Part shown: positions 42,342 through 49,472 of the stretch, piece by piece
Numbering within the stretch: position 1 is the stretch's first letter
Layout: each line of letters begins with the position of its first letter
Assembly: GCA_013112725.1 (NCBI GenBank)
Contig: JABFFZ010000020.1
Location: 1-64,000, forward strand
Length of the DNA: 64,000 bases
Source of the DNA: Chloroflexota bacterium
GTDB lineage: Bacteria > Chloroflexota > Anaerolineae > Promineifilales > Promineifilaceae
Direction of reading: 5' to 3'
Notes under the pieces: generated by a model
What the model was told of the DNA's origin: nothing
The model's database searches: none
The model's input: the letters and a program-made list of their open reading frames with translations, nothing else
Position numbers and translations under genes: made by a program

Positions 42342-44414
42342 ATGCCCCCTTCCCATGCCGCCCCGCTGACCATCATCGTGCCCACGCGCAATGAGGCGGC
42401 CAATATCGCGCCGCTGCTAAACCGGTTGGCGGCGGCGTTGGGCGACGCCCCCTTTAGCATCCTGTTTGTGGACGACAGCACCGATGATACGGCGCAGATC
42501 ATTGCAGACACGGCCGTAACCTTCCCCTTTCCCATACAACTCATCATCCGGCCGCCCGCACAGCGCAACGGGCTGAGCGGGGCCGTAGTGGACGGCTTTC
42601 GTGCCGCCCAGGGGGATTGGTTGTGTGTGATGGATGCCGATTTGCAGCACCCGCCGGAGATGATTCCGGCGCTGCTGGCGCGGGCACAGGAGGCGGGCGC
42701 CGATGTGGTAGTGGGCAGCCGCAAAGCGGGGCGTTGGGGGCCGCTCGGTCTCAGCCGCAAACGGGCGCTGACCTCGCAGGTGCTGACCCTGCTGGCCCGC
42801 TTCTGGTTTCCGCGCCTGCTAAAAAACGTTTCCGACCCGCTGACCGGGCTGTTCCTGGTGCGGCGGCAGGCCATTGATGTGGCGGCGCTGCGTCCCGATG
42901 GGTTCAAAATTTTGCTGGAAATTTTGATCCGCTGTCCGGGACTGCGCGTCTCCGAATGTCATTTTGATTTTGCGCCGCGCCACGAGGGGGACAGCAAAGC
43001 CGATTTCCGCGAAGGGATGCGCTTTTTTCGCCACCTGGTGCGGCTGCGGGCCAGCGCCAACCAATCCTTCCCCCGGCTCATCCTGGTGGCGGCGGGCAGC
43101 GTACTGTTGGACACGGCCGTGTTCCTCCTTCTCGCCTCCTTCACCCCCTACTGGCTGGCAGCCATTCTCGCCGCTGAACTATTTATCTGGCTGCGGTTTG
43201 TTGTAACGGAACGGTGGGTGTTGGGCGGCGGCCATCCGGTGGCGGGCTGGCCTTCCTGGCGGCGCTTCTGGCTGCGTAACCAGCTTTCATTGCTGCTGGT
43301 GCGGCTGCCGCTGCTGGCGCTGTTGGTGGGGGTGTGGCGGTGGCCGTTGGGGGTGGCGGGGTTGACGGCCGTACTCGTCGAAGGCGGCGCGCGTTATGTG
43401 GTGTCCGAACAGTGGGTCTTTTCGCGGGGCGGGCTGACGATGTGGCAGCCCAGCCTGTTCCGCTACGATCTGCACGGCCTGTTGCGGCTGGAATCGCAGG
43501 TGCGGCTGCCGGAACTGGCCTGGTTTGAGACGGCGCTGCCGTTGCCCCATGTGGATGTGGCCCTGCGGGTGGATCGCCTGGGCACGCCCAGCCCGCAGCC
43601 CGGCGCCATCACCTATGATGAGCGGCTCAGCCGGTTTGGTTTTGGCGTGGCCATCATGCCCGGTGATTATACCGAGATCGTCATTTCCCCGGCGCTGGCA
43701 CACGCTCCCTATGCTCTGTACAAATCGGTGCTGGAGCCGGTGCTGCGTTGGGCGCTGATCCACCGGGGTTGTGCCCTGGTCTATGGCAGTTGTGTGGCCG
43801 AAGCGGGGCAGGCGCAGTTGATTGTGCCCGCTGCCGAGCGGGGCAAGACAGAAATGGCGCTGCAAAAGGTGTTGGCGGGCAGCCATTTTCTGGCAGATGA
43901 TTTTGTGATTCTGGCGGCCGACGGCCGTGTCTACGCCTTTCCCAAACCGGTGACAGTGACGCGAGAGGTACTACGCCCTCTGAGGCCACACCTGGCGCTG
44001 CCACGCCGGCAGCGTTGGCGGCTGTGGCTGCAAAATCTGTTCTATTCCCAGGACGGGCGGCAAACGGGCATCCAATTGAGCCAGCGCCGCTGGCCTGCCG
44101 CCACGTTTAACATCTATTTGCAGCGGCTCCTGCCGCCGCCCAAAATCGCCATCACCCGCCTGCTGCCTCAGGTAAAAATTGTGCCCTCAGCGATGTTGAC
44201 GACCGTAACCGCCCTGGCTGCCGATGGTCAGACGCTCACCCCGCTGTCTGCTGCCGACGCTGCCACCTGGCTGCACGGCCGTACTCAGGCCGCCCAAGGC
44301 TTCCCGCCTTACGCCCTGTTGACCGAACAGTTGAACCAGTGGCATGGCATGGACGGCCGTGCTACTGAACGGCGGATTATTGAAGAGGCGTTATCCGTGA
44401 CCCGTAATTCGTAA
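42342..44414 (+). CDS. fusion: GT2 glycosyltransferase + GtrA membrane domain + HprK-like kinase domain
   Basis: 690 residues. Part 1 (8-235) is a dolichyl-phosphate-mannose-synthase-like GT2 enzyme: TIIVPTRNEAANIAPLL, FVDDSTDDT, and the metal motif VMDADLQHPPEMI. Part 2 (245-365) has four helices of the GtrA type (LILVAAGSVLLDTAVFLLLA), which help flip or use polyprenyl-linked sugars. Part 3 (375-690) is a region with ALVYGSCVAEAGQAQLIVPA followed by ERGKTEMALQKVLAG and HFLADDFVIL. It recalls the HprK-like fold, with P-loop-like AAERGKTEM and Asp-Asp Walker B-like motif. GT2-GtrA fusions are known; the third part is unusual. The ORF is complete and followed by a methyltransferase gene, suggesting a small glycan-modifying unit. 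Confidence 0.82.
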   Translation: MPPSHAAPLTIIVPTRNEAANIAPLLNRLAAALGDAPFSILFVDDSTDDTAQIIADTAVTFPFPIQLIIRPPAQRNGLSGAVVDGFRAAQGDWLCVMDADLQHPPEMIPALLARAQEAGADVVVGSRKAGRWGPLGLSRKRALTSQVLTLLARFWFPRLLKNVSDPLTGLFLVRRQAIDVAALRPDGFKILLEILIRCPGLRVSECHFDFAPRHEGDSKADFREGMRFFRHLVRLRASANQSFPRLILVAAGSVLLDTAVFLLLASFTPYWLAAILAAELFIWLRFVVTERWVLGGGHPVAGWPSWRRFWLRNQLSLLLVRLPLLALLVGVWRWPLGVAGLTAVLVEGGARYVVSEQWVFSRGGLTMWQPSLFRYDLHGLLRLESQVRLPELAWFETALPLPHVDVALRVDRLGTPSPQPGAITYDERLSRFGFGVAIMPGDYTEIVISPALAHAPYALYKSVLEPVLRWALIHRGCALVYGSCVAEAGQAQLIVPAAERGKTEMALQKVLAGSHFLADDFVILAADGRVYAFPKPVTVTREVLRPLRPHLALPRRQRWRLWLQNLFYSQDGRQTGIQLSQRRWPAATFNIYLQRLLPPPKIAITRLLPQVKIVPSAMLTTVTALAADGQTLTPLSAADAATWLHGRTQAAQGFPPYALLTEQLNQWHGMDGRATERRIIEEALSVTRNS

Positions 44415-44463
44415 TCCGACGGGTCACGGATAACGGATTACGGGTCACGGCCTACGGTTCACG
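44397..44463. repeat. GTAATCC-type inverted repeat array
   Basis: gtgacccgtaattcgtaatccgacgg pairs with ggtcacggataacggattacgggtcacgg; the end ttcacg lies 5 nt before ATG 44468. Confidence 0.85.
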
Positions 44464-44467
44464 AAAA

Positions 44468-45157
44468 ATGGACTATCGCAAACCCGTTACCTTTGGTGAA
44501 AACTGGTCGCCCAGCCGGTATAAGGTGCTGCCCTATTTTGCGGTGGAAAAGGGGGTGATGCAGCGACCGGAGTCACAGTTAATTCTGGATTTGGGCTGCG
44601 CGGCGGGGTGGAATATGAGCCGGTTTGGGCAGTACGGCCGTCGCCCCTTTGGCATTGATGTGGTTCCCGAACGGGTGGCGCTGGCGGCCCATCATGGCCC
44701 GGTAGCCATTGCCTCCGGTCTGGCGCTGCCCTTTGCCGCCGGGACGTTTGATGTGATCTATATCCAACACGTGCTGCACCACATTGGCGATGTGGCCCAG
44801 GCCTTGCGCGAAGTACGCCGCTGCCTGAAGCCGGGCGGTACACTGTTTCTGGTGGAGACGGTAGAGGATAATCCGGTGATTCGCTACGGCCGTCGCCTCT
44901 ACCCGCGCTGGTTAGGTGATGAGATCAACGCCCCCTTCCACTTTGCCGAACTGCAACAGCAATTGACGAATGAAGGCTTCCAGGTGGAGCAGGCTGAACA
45001 ATACAGCGTCCTCTTCTGGCTGTGGGAGATTTTGCCCGACCATCTGCCATTTATGGAAAAACTGACGCCCCTCATTGTGCCGGTGGAACAGGTGTTGGCA
45101 AAACTGGCCCGCCGTTATGCCGCTCATGCCTTTTATGTTGCTACCCGTGATGCGTAA
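44468..45157 (+). CDS. class I SAM-dependent methyltransferase
   Basis: 229 residues of the Methyltransf_11 type. Motif I ILDLGCAAGWNMSRFGQYG (near 39-57), acidic strand end FGIDVVPERV, motif FDVIYIQHVLHHIGDVAQAL (near 94-113), and LKPGGTLFLVE. The acceptor is unknown. Its position 53 bp after the GT2-GtrA fusion gene suggests methylation of a glycan or lipid intermediate. The ATG follows a repeat array without a normal ribosome binding site. Confidence 0.88.
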   Translation: MDYRKPVTFGENWSPSRYKVLPYFAVEKGVMQRPESQLILDLGCAAGWNMSRFGQYGRRPFGIDVVPERVALAAHHGPVAIASGLALPFAAGTFDVIYIQHVLHHIGDVAQALREVRRCLKPGGTLFLVETVEDNPVIRYGRRLYPRWLGDEINAPFHFAELQQQLTNEGFQVEQAEQYSVLFWLWEILPDHLPFMEKLTPLIVPVEQVLAKLARRYAAHAFYVATRDA

Positions 45158-45202
45158 GACCTCTGGGCACACATCACACATCACGCTAAAACGTGGTATA
45201 GT
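45147..45202 (+). promoter_or_regulatory. GTGATGC half-repeats and a TATAGT -10 box
   Basis: cgtgatgcg at 45147 and acatcacacatcacgc at 45171-45186 are partial array units. TATAGT (45197-45202) lies 19 bp before the GGAGGG site of the permease gene. Confidence 0.4.
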
Positions 45203-45220
45203 CCCGTCCCCGGAGGGCTT

Positions 45221-46942
45221 ATGACACAAACACAATACTTCCATGTAGACCAATCCTCGCGTCGTTCTTTCACCTGGGGAGACGTACTGGCCTTCATCCT
45301 GATTGTGGCCTTGTTATATGTGGGTACACGGCTGGCGGTGGCTGCGCCGGAGACGATCACTGGGCCAACCATCAGCCTGGCGCCACGGGCGCTGCCCTGG
45401 TATGCGGCGCTGTCGGTGGGGCGGATGACGGCCTCTTACACGCTCTCGTTGTTGTTTACGCTGGTGTACGGCCGTATTGCCGCCTATAACCACCGCGCCG
45501 AACAGGTAATGGTACCCCTGTTGGATGTGCTGCAAAGTGTGCCCATCCTCTCTTTCTTGCCGGTGGTACTGCTCAGCCTCAGCGCCATTTTGCCGGAAAA
45601 CGCCGCTGCTGAGATCGCTTCCATTGTCCTCATCTTCACCAGCCAGGTATGGAACATGACTTTTGCCTGGTTCCAATCGCTGACGACCATCCCCAAAGAA
45701 CTGCGTGAAGCCAGCAGCATCTTCCGCCTGAATAACTGGATGCAGTTTCGCACATTAGAACTGCCCTTTGCCGCCATCAGCCTGGTGTGGAATAGCATGA
45801 TGAGCTGGGCGGGTGGCTGGTTTTTCCTCATGGCCGCCGAGAGTTTCACCGTTGGGCAGCGCGACTTTCGCCTGCCAGGGCTTGGCTCTTATTTGCACGA
45901 GGCGGCCAATCAGGAAAACTTTCAGGCCATTTTTTGGGGCGTCGCCACCTTAGTCCTGGTCATTGTCCTGCTCGACCAGTTTATCTGGCGGCCATTGTTG
46001 GCCTGGTCTGACCGTTTCAAGGTGGAGATGGTAGAAGACGCCGAACCGCCCACTTCCTGGTTTTATAATGCCTGGCGCAGTGGGCGGCTGGCCGATTTTG
46101 TCGGCCGCCGCCTGGTGAAGCCGTTTTTAGAGAGGGTAGACGGGGGGATGGTACGCCGCTTTCCGGTGCGGGGGACGGCCGTGTCCGGCGCCCAGCAGCG
46201 TTCCTGGCCCGGTATGGTGTTGACTATCCTGATTGGCGCGGTGCTGCTCATGGGTCTCTATCGCGCCGGGCTGGTGCTGCTCTCGCTGCCCCTGGCGCAG
46301 TGGCAAGGCATTGGCCTGGGGCTGCTGGCAACCCTGCTGCGGGTGCTGCTGGCGCTGGCCATTGCCCTGGCCTGGACTGTGCCGGTGGGGGTGGCCATTG
46401 GCACCAACCGGCGGCTGGCGACGATTTTGCAGCCATTAGTGCAAATTGCCGCCTCCATTCCGGCGACGGCGCTGTTTCCGGTGCTGTTGCTTTTTATTCT
46501 CAGCCTGCCAGCCGGCCTGAATATGGCAGCGGTGCTGCTGATGCTCTTAGGTACGCAGTGGTACTTGCTGTTTAACATTATCGCCGGGGCCAGCACCATT
46601 CCCCAGGATTTGAAATATACCTCCTCTTTGCTCCATCTCTCGCGTTGGGATCGCTGGCGTACGCTGATTTTGCCGGCGCTGTTTCCCTTTCTGGTGACGG
46701 GGGCGATTACCGCCGGCGGCGGCGCCTGGAACGCCAGCATTGTGGCCGAGTATGTGGAATTTGGTGGGCAAACGTTGCACGTGGTTGGGATTGGGGCCAT
46801 CATCGCCGAGGCGACGGCCAACGGCGATTACGCTCTACTGCTGGCAGCGACGCTGAACATGGTGCTGGCGGTGGTGTTAATTAACCGGCTGGTGTGGCGG
46901 CGGCTATATGTGCTGGCTGAAGAAAAATATCGTATGGAGTGA
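45221..46942 (+). CDS. ABC transporter permease with two fused permease modules (NitT/TauT type)
   Basis: 573 residues: two BPD_transp_1 modules in one chain. Module 1 (about 60-275) has the docking loop PKELREASSIFRLNNWMQFR. Module 2 (about 330-565) has PQDLKYTSSLLHLSRWDRWR. The known family of nitrate/sulfonate/bicarbonate importers normally uses two copies of a 250-residue permease. The fusion makes the two halves unequal and fixes the order. RBS GGAGGG precedes ATG 45221. It is followed directly by its ATPase. No binding-protein gene is in the window. Confidence 0.9.
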   Translation: MTQTQYFHVDQSSRRSFTWGDVLAFILIVALLYVGTRLAVAAPETITGPTISLAPRALPWYAALSVGRMTASYTLSLLFTLVYGRIAAYNHRAEQVMVPLLDVLQSVPILSFLPVVLLSLSAILPENAAAEIASIVLIFTSQVWNMTFAWFQSLTTIPKELREASSIFRLNNWMQFRTLELPFAAISLVWNSMMSWAGGWFFLMAAESFTVGQRDFRLPGLGSYLHEAANQENFQAIFWGVATLVLVIVLLDQFIWRPLLAWSDRFKVEMVEDAEPPTSWFYNAWRSGRLADFVGRRLVKPFLERVDGGMVRRFPVRGTAVSGAQQRSWPGMVLTILIGAVLLMGLYRAGLVLLSLPLAQWQGIGLGLLATLLRVLLALAIALAWTVPVGVAIGTNRRLATILQPLVQIAASIPATALFPVLLLFILSLPAGLNMAAVLLMLLGTQWYLLFNIIAGASTIPQDLKYTSSLLHLSRWDRWRTLILPALFPFLVTGAITAGGGAWNASIVAEYVEFGGQTLHVVGIGAIIAEATANGDYALLLAATLNMVLAVVLINRLVWRRLYVLAEEKYRME

Positions 46943-46950
46943 CAGGAGTC

Positions 46951-48240
46951 ATGAACGAACAACCGATCTTATTGGAACTAAACGAGATTTCACAACAATA
47001 TGGCAGTGGCGAGCGGCGCTTTACGGCCGTAGAAAAGATCAACCTGACCATGCGGGAAGGGGAGTTTGTGGCTTTGTTGGGGCCGTCTGGCTGCGGCAAA
47101 AGCACGCTGCTGCGCATCATCACCGGCCTGCAGCCGGCCACAGCGGGCACATTGTTGTATCGGGGACGGCCGTCCCCCGGCGTCAATCCCCATGCCACCA
47201 TCGTCTTCCAGACCTTTGCCCTCTTCCCCTGGCTGACGGTGTTGGAGAATGTGGCGGTGGCCCTGAAGGTGAAGGGACTTCCGTCTGATTTACGTACCAC
47301 CCGTGCCATAGACGCCCTGGATCGGGTGGGGCTAGACGGGTTTGAAAACGCCTATCCCCGCGAACTGTCCGGCGGGATGCGCCAGAAAGCGGGCTTTGCC
47401 CGCGCCATGGTCACCGAACCGGAACTACTCTGCCTGGATGAACCCTTTTCCGCGCTGGATGTCCTCAGCGCCGAAGCGCTGCGCGGCGAATTGTTGGAAT
47501 TGTGGACCGGCGGCCAGATTCCCACTAAAGCGATTTTGATGGTCAGCCACAACATCGAGGAAGCGGTATTTATGGCCGACCGCATTATCGTCATGGACAA
47601 AAATCCGGGCCGGATGGTAGCCGATTTGTCCGTCCCCTTGCCCCATCCACGCCAGCGTAAATCGGCCGAATTTCAGGCAGTAGTAGACCAGGTGTACGCC
47701 ACCCTGGCCGGGCAAACGCGGCCAGAACACGAAGAGTTGGGAACGGCGCCTGGCGAGCCGGGTATGACCCGCCGCTTGCCCCATGTAGCCATCAGCGATC
47801 TGGCGGCGCTGCTGGAATATCTGGACGAACTGCCCCGTAATCAAGCAGACATTTACCGGTTGGCAGATGAATTAAACCTGGATTCCGATCATTTGCTCAG
47901 TCTGGTGGAAACGGCCGAGCTACTGGGTTTTGCTACCATCGCCAAAGGGGATATCACGCTAACGGGGTTGGGCGAAACCTTCGCCGAAGCCAGCATCCTG
48001 GCCCGTAAGGAGATCTTTGCCACGCGTATTCGCCGTTTGCCCATTTTTAAGTGGCTGCTGGCGATGCTGCGGGCCACGGAGCGTAAACAGTTGGACTGGG
48101 GTGTGGTGCAGACGGCGCTGGAACTGGAGTTCTCACCTCAGGAAGCGGCCCGGCAGATGGACATCCTGGTGGATTGGGGCCGCTACGCCGAAATCCTGGC
48201 TTATAACGACGACGATGAGGCGCTGTATCTGGAGCCGTGA
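46951..48240 (+). CDS. NitT/TauT-type ABC ATPase with C-terminal AAA-associated domain
   Basis: 429 residues. The ATPase domain (1-250) has Walker A GPSGCGKST (near 43), signature LSGGMRQKAGFARAM, and Walker B LLCLDEPFSALD. The C-terminal 170 residues match the AAA-associated domain found on some nitrate/sulfonate-type ATPases: DLAALLEYLDELPRNQADIY, then LNLDSDHLLSLVETAELLGF, a winged-helix-like regulatory fold. It starts 8 nt after the permease stop with AGGAG (46944-46948). The substrate is unknown; the regulatory domain suggests feedback on transport. Confidence 0.9.
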   Translation: MNEQPILLELNEISQQYGSGERRFTAVEKINLTMREGEFVALLGPSGCGKSTLLRIITGLQPATAGTLLYRGRPSPGVNPHATIVFQTFALFPWLTVLENVAVALKVKGLPSDLRTTRAIDALDRVGLDGFENAYPRELSGGMRQKAGFARAMVTEPELLCLDEPFSALDVLSAEALRGELLELWTGGQIPTKAILMVSHNIEEAVFMADRIIVMDKNPGRMVADLSVPLPHPRQRKSAEFQAVVDQVYATLAGQTRPEHEELGTAPGEPGMTRRLPHVAISDLAALLEYLDELPRNQADIYRLADELNLDSDHLLSLVETAELLGFATIAKGDITLTGLGETFAEASILARKEIFATRIRRLPIFKWLLAMLRATERKQLDWGVVQTALELEFSPQEAARQMDILVDWGRYAEILAYNDDDEALYLEP

Positions 48241-48286
48241 TCGGGGGCTGGTTGATTTGTCACATGGTAGACTGTAAGATTGTTGC

Positions 48287-48673
48287 ATGTTCATTGATGA
48301 CTTTGTATGGCTACCGGATGTTCTTGGTAACCGTTCAGTTCCTCTAGAGACTTGACAAGTTTTTGTGCCTGAATAGCGGCAACTGCCTCTGGTAATAAAC
48401 TTGTCAAGTCTGAACGCTTACTGTTCTTGATAAGCTTCTGGTTAAACACCATATTTCCCAGGATGAGGTAGAGGAGTTTTTTTTAATCGCCCGCACTTCC
48501 GATTTGTGGAAAAGGGGAACTATCCAGGGTAAGATGTGTATCTGGCGGCAGGTTAAAGCGATGGTGGCCGTTATGTAGTTGTTTTCTTTATTCATAAACC
48601 GGGGCATGCAGCCTTGATACTAAGTGCCCGTGACATGGATAAAAAAGAGCGAAAACGATATGAGCGAAAATGA
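48287..48673 (+). pseudogene. BrnT-like toxin gene interrupted by a MITE
   Basis: Frame 1 reads MFIDDFVWLPDVL (48287-48325), then the 95-bp MITE intrudes. Resuming after it: DKLLVKHHISQDEVEEF, then a one-base shift at a T8 run (48477-48484) gives NRPHFRFVEKGNYPG, a TAA, DVYLAAG, another TAA, SDGGRYVVVFFIHKPGHAAL and ILSARDMDKKERKRYERK ending at TGA 48671-48673. This is a BrnT-type ribonuclease toxin (final ILSARDM...ER..Y motif). The gene is therefore dead four times over: insertion, frameshift, two nonsense codons. It overlaps the start of its antitoxin by 14 bp. Confidence 0.75.
48319..48429. mobile_element. 95-bp IS66-type MITE, copy 3, with perfect 8-bp target duplication
   Basis: Element 48327-48421 in the opposite orientation to copies 1 and 2: ends GTAACCGTTCAG and CTGAACGCTTAC. 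TGTTCTTG occurs on both sides (48319-48326 and 48422-48429). Removing the element and one copy of TGTTCTTG restores the toxin reading frame at that point (PDVLDKLLVKHH). Confidence 0.88.
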
Positions 48674-48929
48674 AAAGCAGTTGAGCAACATTTCTAAGGC
48701 AGCCACACTAGAGGAGATTGGCGAATTTTGGGATTCATATAGTCTGGCCGATTACTGGGATCAGACCTATGAGGTGGAATTTGCGGTACATGCCCAGCGC
48801 CGGCGGCGAGTAACGCTCGATCCTGAAGTTTATGCGAAGTTGGAAGGACAGGCGCGTTCTCGTGGCTTGTTGCCGGAAACATTGGTTAATTTGTGGTTAG
48901 CTGAACGATTGCAAGGGGCTGGATCATAA
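48660..48929 (+). CDS. BrnA/CopG-type antitoxin
   Basis: 89 residues from ATG 48660. N-terminal segment ATLEEIGEFWDSYSLADYWD followed by a ribbon-helix-helix-like C-terminus: RRRRVTLDPEVYAKLEGQAR, then GLLPETLVNLWLAERL. This is the standard partner of BrnT-like toxins: the N-terminus binds the toxin, the C-terminus binds DNA. The gene is intact although the toxin overlapping its start is not. With the promoter upstream of the broken toxin its expression may be changed. Confidence 0.82.
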   Translation: MSENEKQLSNISKAATLEEIGEFWDSYSLADYWDQTYEVEFAVHAQRRRRVTLDPEVYAKLEGQARSRGLLPETLVNLWLAERLQGAGS

Positions 48930-49138
48930 GACAAGACATCGAAGTTATGACAGAAACAGCGCCAGCCAGAGGGAAAGGCTGCCCACGGACAAGGAGGTGG
49001 AAAGCAGCACGGCCGTAGCCAATGGCGCAATACACATCTCATATTTTGGGCAAACATATAGGCGTTGATGCTCTCCAGCATCCCCGCCGCTCAATCCAGA
49101 TGATCTCCAAAATTTGCATGGCGGTGGATGATAACACG
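48930..49138. other. intergenic with a possible membrane-protein fragment on the minus strand
   Basis: On the minus strand, about 49025-48950 reads LATAVLLSTSLSVGSLSLWL and on to ALFLS and a stop: a hydrophobic C-terminal-helix-like piece. No start or full domain joins it; it may be the relic of a transporter gene. Otherwise nothing is seen. Confidence 0.3.
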
Positions 49139-49209
49139 TGGTCCGTGATTCGTAACCCGTAAACCGTAATCCGATATCGGATTACGGTTTACGGGTTACG
49201 ACTTACGCT
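49139..49209. repeat. GTAATCC-type inverted repeat array
   Basis: gtccgtgattcgtaacccgtaaaccgtaatccgat pairs with atcggattacggtttacgggttacgacttacg, forming a stem of about 30 bp with the centre at 49174-49179. Confidence 0.85.
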
Positions 49210-49238
49210 TTTCTCATGGCACGGCCGTAAAACTCTGT

Positions 49239-49338
49239 TATACTTCTGTTCGTCCTCCGCAAGGAGGATGGTTTTATTATCAACATGGTTTGGAAATTAC
49301 CAATTGGATGCCCGCCCAGGTTGGCCGGGCATTTTTTG
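49239..49338 (+). terminator. structured DEAD-box leader: TATACT box, small hairpin, intrinsic terminator
   Basis: TATACT (49239-49244) begins a leader of about 220 nt. gtcctccgcaaggaggatgg (49251-49270) can form a small hairpin. ATGCCCGCC / GGCCGGGCAT with a T6 tract (49308-49337) is an intrinsic terminator 136 bp before the helicase ATG. This suggests transcription attenuation. Confidence 0.5.
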
Positions 49339-49395
49339 TGGCAGCAGGATGGCTCTTACGTTTGGGACGGGCTGGCTGTGCGTCCGCAAAGGGAA

Positions 49396-49462
49396 GAGAT
49401 TGGGAGATTAGGAGATTCAATCTCCTAATCTCCCAATCTCCTAATCTCCATATCTCAATACG
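49396..49462. repeat. GGAGATT-type inverted repeat array in the DEAD-box leader
   Basis: gagattgggagattaggagatt pairs with aatctcctaatctcccaatctcctaatctcc. It is followed by a normal ribosome binding site TAGGAGC (49463-49469). Confidence 0.85.
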
Positions 49463-49472
49463 TAGGAGCAAT

